Origin: JAFDZV01 sp964455525
Lineage (GTDB): Bacteria; Bacteroidota; Ignavibacteria; OLB7
Reading direction: 5' to 3'
DNA length: 64,000 nt
Assembly: GCA_964455525.1 (NCBI GenBank)
Contig: CAYVWR010000005.1
Coordinates: forward strand, 1 to 64,000
A program made the translations under genes and the position numbers. Shown one piece after another: positions 52,930-62,871 of this stretch (position 1 is its first letter; every line of letters starts with the position of its first letter). The notes under the pieces were generated by a model. That model was not told where the DNA came from and made no database searches. It worked only from the letters and a program-made list of their open reading frames with translations.

Positions 52930-54135
52930 TCATTCTATAACGACCTTTCTGGAGAATGCGCGGTCGCCACAGAATACCTGCACCATATACATCCCGGTGG
53001 GGAGCGCACGAACGTTCAGAGTGATATCCCGGTCTTTTTCATTCTCTATGCGCTGCTCCAGCATAACCCTTCCGGTTGCATCCAGAAGCCTGAGGCTCCC
53101 CGGATCGCATTCCTCCTGCGCCATCAGGCGCAACGTAAGCGCTCCTGATCGCGAAGGGTTCGGAAGGACCATAAAACCTTCGTGTGCAGCGCTAGGGACC
53201 GCCATCTTGGTCACGTCGATAGGAGGGAATTCCGGGATCGTCGAGTCCCACGACATTTCACCGTTTTTATTCCTGGAATCCTGGCAGCAATAGGCTTTCA
53301 GGAACATGCACTGATCGGCCCAGGAGAGATCCTGGATTTCCAGATTCTCCGCTATCGTTTTCATAATGCCGTTTGCATCGCCGCAGTGCTCACCGTTGAT
53401 ATCAGGCTCCTCTGCATGCGAAAACCCAAGCCAGTGCCCAAACTCGTGCAGCATGGTTGTGTAGGCGTCCATGTAGTCGTAATCATATGGAAATCGTGGT
53501 AGATGACCATAATTCTGACGTTCTGTGCCAATGAACTTTATAGGCCTATCATATTCATCCCTACCAGTAAAGGCCGGATGCTGATTGAGGATGATGGTCG
53601 CTCCGGGACAATACAGCCGACAATTGCTGACATCGATATGGTAATCTGTGGTCGCAAACCTACTGCCGATATTTTCACCGGGATATGACCATCTGACGAT
53701 AATCTGGCACGCTTCGTATTCCTCATCCGGCCCCTGAGCAGGACACAGGCTCGACCAGCGATGAGCGGCTCGCTCTATGGCCTGTTTCATATTCGCGCCA
53801 ACGAAGATCGGATATTTGTAGATATTGAGGGGGTCCCCCTCGTAAAACGCTATCGTATCGGTCCCCTTGGTCACCTCCGGGTTCATCGACCACCATTCGT
53901 AGCGATAGTCGATCGGCACCTGCCGCTTGAGCAGTTTCAGGCCCCGTTCGTTGTTTGGATCATTGCTGCATTTCGTGATGATATTGCCGTTTTTGTCGCA
54001 GAAGCTATACAGGAACTTCTGGTCCATGCAGGACTTTTCGGAACAGATCCCATCATCCTTTTTTGGATTTGTACCCTGGGCCTGACCGATAGAGCAGTAG
54101 AGCATCAGTACAAGCATCGTCAGAGCTGTCTTCAT
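52930..54135 (-). CDS. Secreted matrixin-like zinc metalloprotease with T9SS sorting end
   Basis: Start 54135 (MKTALTMLVLMLYCSIGQAQ) gives 401 residues with a signal peptide. The zinc motif HEFGHWLGFSH (HExxHxxGxxH) is that of metzincins such as matrixins; AHRWSSLCPAQG before it is typical of M10-like domains. Many cysteines suggest disulfides. The C-terminus (LPNPSRSGALTLRL; LRLLDATGRVMLEQR; LPTGMYMVQVFCG) is a T9SS sorting domain. It should be a surface or released endopeptidase. The scaffold gap starts 57 bases upstream of its start. Confidence 0.87.
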   Translation of the reverse strand: MKTALTMLVLMLYCSIGQAQGTNPKKDDGICSEKSCMDQKFLYSFCDKNGNIITKCSNDPNNERGLKLLKRQVPIDYRYEWWSMNPEVTKGTDTIAFYEGDPLNIYKYPIFVGANMKQAIERAAHRWSSLCPAQGPDEEYEACQIIVRWSYPGENIGSRFATTDYHIDVSNCRLYCPGATIILNQHPAFTGRDEYDRPIKFIGTERQNYGHLPRFPYDYDYMDAYTTMLHEFGHWLGFSHAEEPDINGEHCGDANGIMKTIAENLEIQDLSWADQCMFLKAYCCQDSRNKNGEMSWDSTIPEFPPIDVTKMAVPSAAHEGFMVLPNPSRSGALTLRLMAQEECDPGSLRLLDATGRVMLEQRIENEKDRDITLNVRALPTGMYMVQVFCGDRAFSRKVVIE

Positions 54136-54192
54136 GCGTGTTTCTCCGGTAGTCTGCGTGGTGTTAGAATGTTCCAGCCAGAATCTTGTGGC

Positions 54193-54292
54193 NNNNNNNN
54201 NNNNNNNNNNNNNNNNNNNNNNNNNNNNNNNNNNNNNNNNNNNNNNNNNNNNNNNNNNNNNNNNNNNNNNNNNNNNNNNNNNNNNNNNNNNN
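54193..54292. other. Assembly gap (100 N)
   Basis: Exactly 100 N mark a scaffold join of unknown real length, inside the 3' part of the gene read leftward from 54862. Confidence 0.98.
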
Positions 54293-54862
54293 AAAGTCTG
54301 GTGCAAGCGCAGATTTCAGTGCGGTACGCTCCTGTGGTACAGATGCAGCCTTGGCAAGAAGATCGGCGAGATGCCTTGTTATCATCCCTAATGGCATTAT
54401 GAATAACCTGCTTTTCAGCGCGGTTTCCCTTTCATATTGTTCATAGGTAAGGGGATTATAATCTGTCACTGTGTAATAGGCCGCAAGCGTCTTTCTCAGA
54501 AGTTCCGGTTGTGCGGACCATGCAGTCTGCAATGTTCCAGGTTGAACCAGATATGGATTAGCATTGAACCGTGCAAGGCTATCGAGGTGGACATAGGCAG
54601 CGAGGACTTCTGGCGGCATGCCGCTGTTCAGTGGTGGAAGAGTGCGGATGATCGGGAATTTCCTGTGATACCAGTCGGTGGTGCTATCGTAGCCGGAGTT
54701 TTTGAATCCCTCCGGTAACAGAAAGCGCACACCGGATTCGTTCTGAGCGTTGAGCGGGAGAGCGCCAATGATGGCAAGCAAAATGCAGAGGAAAACTCTC
54801 GGCCAGAACGTTTGATGCAGCCATGGTAGACCACACCACTGCATCATATGAGAATGATTCAT
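54293..54862 (-). CDS. Secreted protein of unknown function, 3' end lost in the gap
   Basis: From ATG 54862 the gene reads about 190 residues before the N run. A signal peptide (VFLCILLAIIGALPLNAQ) is followed by a helical, Leu-rich region (PEVLAAYVHLDSLARFNANPYLV; ELLRKTLAAYYTVTDYNPLTYEQYERETALKSR). No family is recognised. Sequence left of the gap (54164-54192) stays open in one frame and ends ILAGTF, but the true joining frame cannot be known. Confidence 0.6.
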
Positions 54863-55098
54863 TATCAATACTCCATGGGTGAATGATGACATGTGAAGCG
54901 CCTGACAGTAGAAATTAGTTTATAATACAATAATACAGCGCGCCGGTCAATATCTCGGCGTGCCGAAATATGCCTTGGTGATCTGGATGTGAGGGGTACA
55001 TCTTTGTGTACCCTGCCGGACACTTTTGTTTGGATGCATGGGATCGTTGTTGTTGCTCTGGTTTATATCGCCGGATAACTATTTTCGCTCGTTGTACT

Positions 55099-56709
55099 AT
55101 GGCCGCATCTGAATTCGATTGCATCATCATCGGCGCAGGGCATAACGGCCTGACGACCGCCTGTTATCTGGCAAAGGCCGGGTTGAATGTGGCAGTCTTC
55201 GAGCGGCGCGAGATGGTGGGGGGGGCGGTTGCCACCGAGGAGATGTTTGGCGGCTACCAGATGGATGTGGGGGGATCGGCCCATATCATGATTCATCTGA
55301 CCCCTGTGATACGGGAATTGGAGCTGGAGAAATTCGGGCTTGAGTATATCGAGATGGACCCGTTTGCCTGGCATCCGACGCCGGATGGACGCTGGCTTGC
55401 CTATTACCGCGATGTGGATCGTACCTGCGAGTCGATCGCCCGCATCAGCGAGCGCGATGCTGAAAGCTACCGGGAGTTTGTGAATTTCTGGGGGGCGATC
55501 AACGAAGGGGTGTTCGAGGCATTTGTGAAACCGCCAACCCCGGCAAACCTGCTCCGTACGATGATGAGCGGGAAGTTCGGCAAGAAGAAGGATGTTGCCG
55601 GCACGCTCCGCAAGATATTCGCCAGCTATGGCCAGGTGGTCAACGAGACGTTCGAGTCGGAGCCGGTACGGGCGTCGCTGCTCTGGCTTGCGGCGCAGTC
55701 GGGGCCGCCACCCACCGAGCCTGCCACGGCAGATTTTGTCGGCTGGCAGTCGATGATTCACAAGTCCGGCGCAAAACGTCCGCGAGGGGGGAGCGGCATG
55801 CTCACGCAGGCAATGGCACGGCGCTTCGAGTCCGATGGCGGGACGATCTTTACCAATGCGCCTGTCCGGCGGGTGCTTGTCGAGAATGGGCGTGCTGCCG
55901 GGGTGGAGCTTTGCAGCGGTGAACGGTATGGTGCGCGGCGTGCCGTGGTTGCAAACACGCATGTGGTTACAACGATGCTGGATCTGGTTGGCAGGGAGCA
56001 TCTTCCGGCGTCCCTTGTGAAGAGCGTGGAGAATCTACGGATCGGCAACGGGTTCGGCATGATTATCCGGTGTGCCAGCGACGAGCTGCCGAACTATACC
56101 GCCATGCCGCACGATCCAGCCGCGCATACACCATCCAATCCCCATGCATCGCACACGGGGCTGCAACTTCTCTGCCCGTCGGCGCGCTATCTGGACCATG
56201 CCTATGCCGATTATCTTCGGGGCATCCCATCGCGCGATCCGGCCTGTCTTCTGATGACCTTCTCGGCCATCGATGCCACGCTTGCGCCAGCAGGGAAACA
56301 TACGGTCTTTATCTGGAGCCAGTATCATCCCTATGAGCTTTCCAGCGGCGAGCATTGGGACGATATCGGAAAACGGGAGGCGGAGAAGCTGATCGACATG
56401 GCAAGCCGGTATGCGCCGAATCTGCGAAGCGCCATCACCGACTATTATATCCAGACGCCGCTTGATATCGAGCGGAAGCACGGTATGCTCCGTGGCAATG
56501 TGATGCATCTGGAGATGTCGTTCGATCAGATGTTCCTGTTCCGTCCTACGCCGGAGCTGAGCGGCTACACCACACCGATCGGCGGTCTCTATCTCACCGG
56601 TGCCAGCACCCATCCCGGCGGCGGAATCTTCGCTGCCAGCGGCTACAACACCGCACAGGTGGTGTTAAAGGCACTGGGACGCCGGTCCTGGTGGAAACGG
56701 TCAAGCTAG
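55099..56709 (+). CDS. FAD-dependent oxidoreductase (phytoene-desaturase-like)
   Basis: A 536-residue protein from ATG 55099. The N-terminal dinucleotide-binding motif is CIIIGAGHNGLTTACYLAKAG with VAVFERREMVGG. The C-terminus has GLYLTGASTHPGGGIFAASGYNTA, the FAD-contacting end seen in phytoene dehydrogenase/CrtI-like enzymes. Homologues desaturate or isomerise isoprenoids or act on other lipids. No carotenoid gene is near, so the substrate is open. An extension to 55006 lacks conserved sequence. Confidence 0.88.
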   Translation: MAASEFDCIIIGAGHNGLTTACYLAKAGLNVAVFERREMVGGAVATEEMFGGYQMDVGGSAHIMIHLTPVIRELELEKFGLEYIEMDPFAWHPTPDGRWLAYYRDVDRTCESIARISERDAESYREFVNFWGAINEGVFEAFVKPPTPANLLRTMMSGKFGKKKDVAGTLRKIFASYGQVVNETFESEPVRASLLWLAAQSGPPPTEPATADFVGWQSMIHKSGAKRPRGGSGMLTQAMARRFESDGGTIFTNAPVRRVLVENGRAAGVELCSGERYGARRAVVANTHVVTTMLDLVGREHLPASLVKSVENLRIGNGFGMIIRCASDELPNYTAMPHDPAAHTPSNPHASHTGLQLLCPSARYLDHAYADYLRGIPSRDPACLLMTFSAIDATLAPAGKHTVFIWSQYHPYELSSGEHWDDIGKREAEKLIDMASRYAPNLRSAITDYYIQTPLDIERKHGMLRGNVMHLEMSFDQMFLFRPTPELSGYTTPIGGLYLTGASTHPGGGIFAASGYNTAQVVLKALGRRSWWKRSS

Positions 56710-56815
56710 GAATAATGGCCGCTGCCGGGGTGGTTTCATAGCGTTCTGCGGTCCTCTCTGAGCACACCACGGCGTACGTGGTGTGGTGTGCCAGGGCGAC
56801 ACCTGGCTCCGGCGT

Positions 56816-57466
56816 TCACATCTCCACAATGCCCTGCTGTGCTGCCCGCGCTACCGCCTCGGTGCGGTTGGTGGCGCCGAGTTTGGAGAGGATGGAGCTG
56901 ACATGAAATTTCACGGTCCGCTCGCTGATAAAGAGCGTTGCTGCTATCTCCTTGTTGGCGCGTCCCCGTGCCATCAGCCGTAGCACCTCCAGTTCCCGCT
57001 CGGTAAGCTGGTCGAGCATATCCTGGGCGCGTGTGCCTTCTGTGGCCAGATGGCGCAGCACCTTCGCGGCCACCACCGGTTGCAGGAGCGATCCGCCCGC
57101 GCTTACCACACGGACCGCATTGAATATCTCGTCTCTTGGAACTCCCTTCAGCAGATACCCTTGTGCTCCCGCCTGCACCGCTGCCAGTATCCGCTCGTCG
57201 GTATCGAACACCGTAAAGATGATGGCTCGTGCCTCCGGTCTGCTTTCCCTTATCCTCCTGAGCGCCTGCACACCATCCAGCTCCGGCATCTCCAGATCGA
57301 GCAGCAGCACATCCGGTTGCAGCTTCTCGGCCATCGCCACGGCATCCAGTCCGTTTGAGGCCTCGCCGACCACGGTGAAATCCGCTTGTGTGCTCAGGAT
57401 CGCCACCAGACCTTCGCGTACCACGGGATGATCGTCGGCCACGAGTATGTTGATAGGGGAGGGCAC
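56816..57466 (-). CDS. NarL/LuxR-family response regulator
   Basis: A 216-residue regulator from GTG 57466, with AGGAGAA in good position. The receiver domain has acidic residues in ILVADDHPVV, the phospho-acceptor Asp in DVLLLDLEMPELDG, and the Lys in GYLLKGVPRDE. The C-terminal LuxR-type helix-turn-helix is LTERELEVLRLMARGRANKEIAATLFISERTVKFHVSSIL with 'TVKFH' as recognition helix. It is the likely partner of the kinase encoded 58 bases upstream; its targets are unknown. Confidence 0.93.
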   Translation of the reverse strand: MPSPINILVADDHPVVREGLVAILSTQADFTVVGEASNGLDAVAMAEKLQPDVLLLDLEMPELDGVQALRRIRESRPEARAIIFTVFDTDERILAAVQAGAQGYLLKGVPRDEIFNAVRVVSAGGSLLQPVVAAKVLRHLATEGTRAQDMLDQLTERELEVLRLMARGRANKEIAATLFISERTVKFHVSSILSKLGATNRTEAVARAAQQGIVEM

Positions 57467-57524
57467 GGGATGTTCTCCTGGTTGTTGGTATCGGTTGCCG
57501 GTTGTCCGCTGCTGGGGCCGGTGT

Positions 57525-58679
57525 TTATTCGTTCGGCACATGAACTTCCAGCCGTGTTCCCTCTCCCGGCGCGCTGCGCACGCGAAGCCAGCCGCCGAGA
57601 AGCTTTGCGCGCTCGTTCATGCCGATAAGACCATGGCGTCCCTTGATCGCGCTATAAGGCTCGAACCCACGGCCGTCATCCTCCACCACAAGCTCGGTGT
57701 GATCCGGGGCTATGGCAAGACGGAGCATCACGCGCGATGCCTGCGCATGCCGGGCAATATTGTTGAGACCTTCCTGGGTTATCCGGTACAGTCCTATCTC
57801 CACGCCGGGAGGAAGCTTGCGCCCGGAGCCTTTCAGATCGAGCGTCACCTTCGGGTTGCCGGAGCCATGCCATGTTGCTGCAAGCTCCGCCAATGCTTCG
57901 CAGAGAGTGCGTCCCTGCAATGGGGCTGCGCGCAGATCGAGCACCGAGCGGCGGGCCTCCTCCAGATTATGCCGTGCCAGATCCAGCGCCTGTTGCACTC
58001 CCTGGCGTGCGCTGTCGATATCGGCGCCACGTTCCAGGAGCGAATCCACCATTTCCAGGCGAAGCCCGATGGCCGTAAGCCCCTGTGCCAGCGTATCATG
58101 GATCTCACGGGCCAGACGATTGCGCTCCTCCAATGCCCCAAGCTGGGCGCTTCTGGCAAACAGGCGTGCACGTTCAATCGCGGCGCTCAGCAGGTCGCCA
58201 ACCGTATGGAGCATACGGAGATCCTCGGCGGAGAGCTTCCGCCAGTTGGTGCTTGCCACGTTGAGCACGCCCAGCTTCCGTTCCTGTGCGTACAGTGGAA
58301 TGCTTGCATGATACCGGAGCCTGCCGCTGGCGTCCACAACATGTTTCAGGCGGCTGCATGCCACCATCGTGACGTTGGCTGCCCCGGCCGGAGCGTCCGC
58401 ACAAAACGTATCGAGGCAATAACATGATCCTTCCTTCCAGTCAGGATCGGCGATCAGGGCGGGGGGGAGGTTCTGCGAGGCCGCCAGATATGGTTCGCGG
58501 CTCTCGTCGTCGAGCAGGAAGATCCAGCCCGTCTGTAGATGAAGCAGCGCCGCCACCTGTGCAAGCACCGTATGGAGCGAATGCCCCAGGTCGGTCGGCC
58601 GGTTCAACTCCTTGGCGATCTCGTTCAGGATCTCCAGCTCCCGGTTGCGCTGTTGCAATTGTTCTGTATCGCTGCTCAT
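57525..58679 (-). CDS. Sensor histidine kinase with GAF domain (NarX/LiaS type)
   Basis: A 384-residue cytosolic kinase: a short coiled coil (residues 5-30), a GAF domain (about 30-175), a HisKA_3 dimerisation segment with the phospho-acceptor His in ERNRLAREIHDTLAQGLTAI, and a HATPase domain (RITQEGLNNIARHAQAS, VVEDDGRGFEP, HGLIGMNERAKLLGG). It has no membrane helix. Cysteines in the GAF domain (GSCYCLDTFCADAP) could bind a ligand or metal. It lies between the DUF2339 gene (two-base gap) and the regulator gene, so the three form one operon. Confidence 0.93.
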   Translation of the reverse strand: MSSDTEQLQQRNRELEILNEIAKELNRPTDLGHSLHTVLAQVAALLHLQTGWIFLLDDESREPYLAASQNLPPALIADPDWKEGSCYCLDTFCADAPAGAANVTMVACSRLKHVVDASGRLRYHASIPLYAQERKLGVLNVASTNWRKLSAEDLRMLHTVGDLLSAAIERARLFARSAQLGALEERNRLAREIHDTLAQGLTAIGLRLEMVDSLLERGADIDSARQGVQQALDLARHNLEEARRSVLDLRAAPLQGRTLCEALAELAATWHGSGNPKVTLDLKGSGRKLPPGVEIGLYRITQEGLNNIARHAQASRVMLRLAIAPDHTELVVEDDGRGFEPYSAIKGRHGLIGMNERAKLLGGWLRVRSAPGEGTRLEVHVPNE

Positions 58680-58681
58680 GG

Positions 58682-61348
58682 TTAACTGATGTCCGATCGG
58701 TCCTGATGCGGTCCCGTTGGCGGAGGCTCGCCCGCCAGCGGAGGCTTGGATGTGATCTCCGGCGTCCTGCCCTGATCGCTGCTCTCAGTGATGATCCCGG
58801 CATCGGCATCGGTATCGGTGCCAAAGATAATCGTACGATAGCGTTGGAACAGGAACGAGATCACCAGCAGTATCACGCCAAGGCCGATGAAGGAGAAGAT
58901 ACGGTAGAGGGTATCGAGGAATGAGAGATCATAGATGAAAATCTTCAGGATGGCAAGCCCGAACAGCGAGAAGGCGATCACGCGGAGCGAGCGGAGCCGC
59001 CGTGCAATCCCAAGCACCATCAGAATCGTGGCATACAGGAGCCATGCGCTCGATATCGCGAGCTGTTCCCAGTTGCGAAGCGCCTGCACGCCTGCATAAT
59101 CGATCGTTTCTGCCGTATGCGTCGAGCTGAGAAGGGCGATCTTCTGGCTGAAGGTATCGGAGACCTCCACTGTCAGCAGCTCGAAGATGAGCAGTATCAC
59201 GGCCAATTGAAGAATATCGTGCGGCCGAACCCTTGTGCCAGGCGTTCTGCTTCCCTGATGGAGCCAGCGTGCCAGAAGCGCTGTTGTCAGTATAAGCGCC
59301 ACAAAGACCAGGGCACGGATGTTCAGGATGGTCCTAAACCCTATCTCCGGCACATACGAGGCTCCCTCGGTGATGCCTGTCAGCAGCGCGATTGCCAGGG
59401 CGCCGACGCCGCAGAGAACAAGTGTGTTTCTCCCTGTCCGTTTTCCTATCCATGTTATCAGCAGCGTATAGGCCAGCCAGACAAGGATCAGGATCATCGT
59501 CAGATTGAACTGCTGTGTTTCGGTCTCCAGCATAAACATCTCCGGGGCGGTTCCCCCCAGGACATCGGCCGGTGCTATCTGATATTGATAGGTGTAGCCT
59601 GTGGCGATGCTCGCCATGATGAATATCATTGCGCCAAGCCCGAATTCCAGAGCGGTGGCCACCGTGCCGCTTCGTTTGCCGTCGAGACGCTGGGCAAGCC
59701 GGGTGAAGATGAACAGCGCTGCTGCCAGCACAAGGTGGGCCACCATCATTGCATGGACCGGCACCGCTCCGATAACCACAAGAGGAGCACCCTGTGCGAT
59801 CATCACGGAGAAGAGGAATGCGTTGAACAAGATGAGAAGCGCTGGAACCCATACTGCCGGGAAGTTTGCGCGTGTGCCCCAGAAGAAGAGAGCCGTTGCC
59901 AGCGCCGAGAGCACCATGCTTGCGTAATAATATTCCGGTCCGGCAAAGGTGTGCAGCCATACGGCGATCGTCAGAGCCGTGATGCCGACAATCGCATTGC
60001 GGGAATCGACCCTGGTATCGGAGTGGCCCGGGCGGCGCAGAAGCAGGGCCAGCAGGATATAGATGGCCCCGATCGCTGCCGCCGGAATCGACTCGCCGAT
60101 CCTGCCGCCGAGATCGGCAATCTGGATCATGTTCAGCAGCAGGACTCCGGCGTTGAGTGCCCCGATGGCCACGATAAGCCCGCTTGCTTTCTCTCCTCGA
60201 ATCGTGCGGTAGATATCGTGGGCCTGGAAGATGAGCCAGAATATCCCGAGGAAGATCGCGGCGGTGCCTGCCTGGGCCGGCATGGCATAGAGGTTCAGCC
60301 ACGACATAAAGTAGAGATAGGTGGCCGCCATCGCCAGCGGTTCAAGCGGCTTCCAGGCCGTTTTTATAACGCTGATCGCGATGATGCCAACGTTCAGGAT
60401 CGCCAGATAGGTGAACAGCCCTGCTGGGCGTACCGTGCCGGTGCTGAGCATCATCGGCGTTAGAAACCCGCCGATAAGGCCCAGGAGCGAGACCGCGAGC
60501 GAATTGTAGTAGAAGGCCTGCTGAAACGCGATGATCGTGACCACTCCCATCAGGATGAAGGCAGGGATCTGCGAAAGCCCGATATCGTACAGGCTGAATG
60601 CTGCAAAGATCGTCAGATAGAGGACCGCGATGCCTGTGCCAACCAGTCCCTGGCTGAACACCTCGTACCCCTTCTTGTGCGAGCGGGCGCCGATCAGCAG
60701 CAGTGCCACCCCCACGATGCCGCCAATGGCAGTTTGCATCCCCTCGGTGATCCACTCCTGATCGAATGCATACTTTAGAAAGAACCCGAATCCGATAATC
60801 AGTGCAAGCGCGCCGATGCGGTTCAGCACTCTGCCGCCGAGCAGGGCTTCCCATTCGGCGTTGGTCCGCGCTGGCTTCGGCGCCTTGGCAGCGGGGATCG
60901 GTTGCGGTCGTGGACGCGATGTGGCTGTGCGGGCGCCATCTGCCGGGATGCTGCCTGCCGGAATGCTCTCTGCCGGAGCGTTCCCGGCAGGAGACGTCCG
61001 TATCTCCTTCTGCTCGGCGGTGGCCGGGTGCTGCGATAGAGTCTGGGGCAGAGGAGTCGGCATGGTTTCTCTGCCGGGAGAAGTCGCTGGCGTGATCGGT
61101 TGTGCCGGAATTATGGCAGGTCCGGCAGATGGTTCCGGTGCCGCGGTGTGCACAGGTGCCGCCGGGTGCTGTGCCGGGCTTGGTACGGCGGCGGTCAGCG
61201 TCACGATGGCTGTACGAAGCGATCCTACTTCCTCCTCCAATGCCTTGATTCGTTTCAGCAGTGTGGTTCTGGTGGATGAGGCTGTTACCAGAGCGATGAT
61301 CGGGAGGAGAAAAAAGGCGAGCGCAAGAAGTGCCAGTGCTGCTTCCAT
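58682..61348 (-). CDS. DUF2339 multi-spanning membrane protein
   Basis: An 888-residue predicted membrane protein. One N-terminal helix, then a coiled coil (RIKALEEEVGSLRTAIVTL) and a Pro/Ala-rich linker to about residue 155, lead into the conserved WEALLGGRVLNRIGALALIIGFGFFLKYAFD segment of the DUF2339 family. More than twenty hydrophobic helices follow. Function is unknown. It is the first gene of an operon with a GAF histidine kinase and a response regulator. Confidence 0.9.
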   Translation of the reverse strand: MEAALALLALAFFLLPIIALVTASSTRTTLLKRIKALEEEVGSLRTAIVTLTAAVPSPAQHPAAPVHTAAPEPSAGPAIIPAQPITPATSPGRETMPTPLPQTLSQHPATAEQKEIRTSPAGNAPAESIPAGSIPADGARTATSRPRPQPIPAAKAPKPARTNAEWEALLGGRVLNRIGALALIIGFGFFLKYAFDQEWITEGMQTAIGGIVGVALLLIGARSHKKGYEVFSQGLVGTGIAVLYLTIFAAFSLYDIGLSQIPAFILMGVVTIIAFQQAFYYNSLAVSLLGLIGGFLTPMMLSTGTVRPAGLFTYLAILNVGIIAISVIKTAWKPLEPLAMAATYLYFMSWLNLYAMPAQAGTAAIFLGIFWLIFQAHDIYRTIRGEKASGLIVAIGALNAGVLLLNMIQIADLGGRIGESIPAAAIGAIYILLALLLRRPGHSDTRVDSRNAIVGITALTIAVWLHTFAGPEYYYASMVLSALATALFFWGTRANFPAVWVPALLILFNAFLFSVMIAQGAPLVVIGAVPVHAMMVAHLVLAAALFIFTRLAQRLDGKRSGTVATALEFGLGAMIFIMASIATGYTYQYQIAPADVLGGTAPEMFMLETETQQFNLTMILILVWLAYTLLITWIGKRTGRNTLVLCGVGALAIALLTGITEGASYVPEIGFRTILNIRALVFVALILTTALLARWLHQGSRTPGTRVRPHDILQLAVILLIFELLTVEVSDTFSQKIALLSSTHTAETIDYAGVQALRNWEQLAISSAWLLYATILMVLGIARRLRSLRVIAFSLFGLAILKIFIYDLSFLDTLYRIFSFIGLGVILLVISFLFQRYRTIIFGTDTDADAGIITESSDQGRTPEITSKPPLAGEPPPTGPHQDRSDIS

Positions 61349-61564
61349 GAGAGTCCTGTTGGCATGGTACGGGGCATACCATCTGGCATGCCGGTTGAGG
61401 CTGTTTGTGCAAAACTTGTGCAGGGACCGGGGGGCAATCCCCGTGCTGCCGCGTCTTCCCTACGGAGTTACATGGTATTAACGTATTAACATGGTTCCGC
61501 CGTGATATGCAAGCAACGGACGGAGCAGTGTAATTGGGCGCAATTATCGTTGGAGGTTGATGGT

Positions 61565-62785
61565 ATGCAAGCAAAATATCTTCTGGTGCTCCTTGGAACG
61601 TTCCTTCTTGGCCAGTGTGCCAACAATATGAGTCCGTCGCGTCAGACCTTGCGTGAGCTGTCGAAGGCCGAAACGCAGATCCTACAGGCGGACAATATGG
61701 TCGGCCTGGAGTTGATGCGGACGCTGAATACGGGCATGCGCGACTCGAACGTGGTTATTTCACCGCTCAGCATCTCGATGGCGCTTGGCATGACGTTGAA
61801 CGGCGCACGCGGCACAACCCAGGAGGCGATGCGCTCTGCGCTGAAGCTCCAGGGGATGAGCGAAGCGGAGATCAATGCTGCCTACCGGGGAATGATGGAT
61901 CTTCTGGCCGGGCTTGATCCGAATGTGAAATTCCAGGTAGCCAATTCGATCTGGTATCGGAGCGGTTTCCAGGCTCGTCCGGCATTTCTTGACCTGAATC
62001 GCCAATTTTTTGATGCGGAGGTAAGCGACCTCGATTTTTCATCCCCTGGCGCAGCCAAACGGATCAACGGGTGGGTCGATTCAAAGACGGAGGGGCGGAT
62101 CAGCTCTATCGTTCCCGAGCAGATAGCGGGCGATCTGATGATGTACCTGATCAATGCGATCTACTTCAAAGCGGCCTGGAGCACAAAATTCGATCCTGCC
62201 AAGACACGCGAGGCTGACTTCTTCCGCCCGGATGGATCGGTTGTGCGGTGCTCGATGATGAACCGTAACGGCGAGGTCTCTTATTTCCATAGCGCGAGCT
62301 ATAGTGCCGTCGATCTTCCCTATGGCGATGGTGATTTCAGCATGACCGTGCTTCTTCCGGCGGAGAGCAGTTCCGCCGATGCTCTGCTGGAGAGCCTAAG
62401 CCCCGAGGACTGGAACGGCCTTCCCTCCAAGTTTACCAAACAGGAGGTCCCGGTATCGCTTCCAAAATTCACGATACGCTACGGCAGGGAGCTGAACGAT
62501 GCGCTGAAAGCATTGGGAATGGGGATCGCATTCTCCAGCAGTGCCGATCTTAGCGGTATTGCCGGAGTGCCGGGAGAGCTTTACATAAGCGAGGTACAGC
62601 ATAAGACCTTTATCGAGGTCAATGAAGAGGGGACAGAGGCTGCTGCTGCCACCTCCGTGGGCATCACACGTATGTCGCTTGGGCCGTCCATGATCGCCAA
62701 TCGACCCTTTATCTTTGCCATACGCGAGAAGAATTCCGGGGCGGTGTTGTTCATCGGCAAGATTGCCGATCCAACGCAAGGCTGA
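61565..62785 (+). CDS. Serpin-family protease inhibitor, lipoprotein
   Basis: GGAGG lies upstream of ATG 61565, giving 406 residues with lipobox LLGQC, so the inhibitor should be membrane-anchored. Serpin signatures are NVVISPLSISMALGMTLNGARGTT (first part), LINAIYFKAAWSTKFDP, and FIEVNEEGTEAAAATSVGIT, the hinge of the reactive-centre loop, then RPFIFAIREKNSGAVLFIGKI. With EEGTEAAAAT as P17-P8, P1-P1' falls at Met-Ser with Arg at P2, as in inhibitors of elastase-like proteases. A small-residue hinge favours real inhibition. Confidence 0.93.
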   Translation: MQAKYLLVLLGTFLLGQCANNMSPSRQTLRELSKAETQILQADNMVGLELMRTLNTGMRDSNVVISPLSISMALGMTLNGARGTTQEAMRSALKLQGMSEAEINAAYRGMMDLLAGLDPNVKFQVANSIWYRSGFQARPAFLDLNRQFFDAEVSDLDFSSPGAAKRINGWVDSKTEGRISSIVPEQIAGDLMMYLINAIYFKAAWSTKFDPAKTREADFFRPDGSVVRCSMMNRNGEVSYFHSASYSAVDLPYGDGDFSMTVLLPAESSSADALLESLSPEDWNGLPSKFTKQEVPVSLPKFTIRYGRELNDALKALGMGIAFSSSADLSGIAGVPGELYISEVQHKTFIEVNEEGTEAAAATSVGITRMSLGPSMIANRPFIFAIREKNSGAVLFIGKIADPTQG

Positions 62786-62809
62786 ACGCAGGTCCGAATA
62801 GATGCGCCA

Positions 62810-62840
62810 CGGCCCGCCAGGAGCTTGGTCCGGCGGGCCG
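62810..62840. terminator. Hairpin between convergent serpin and membrane-protein genes
   Basis: CGGCCCGCC (62810-62818) pairs with GGCGGGCCG (62832-62840) around a 13-base loop, between two convergent genes, so it probably ends both transcripts. Confidence 0.6.
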
Positions 62841-62871
62841 CTGTCGTTATACTGATCCAGATGGCCCGTGC

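Noticed and set aside
59117..60463. Plus-strand open frame of 448 codons
   Set aside because: It lies opposite the DUF2339 membrane gene; composition is that of an antisense shadow.
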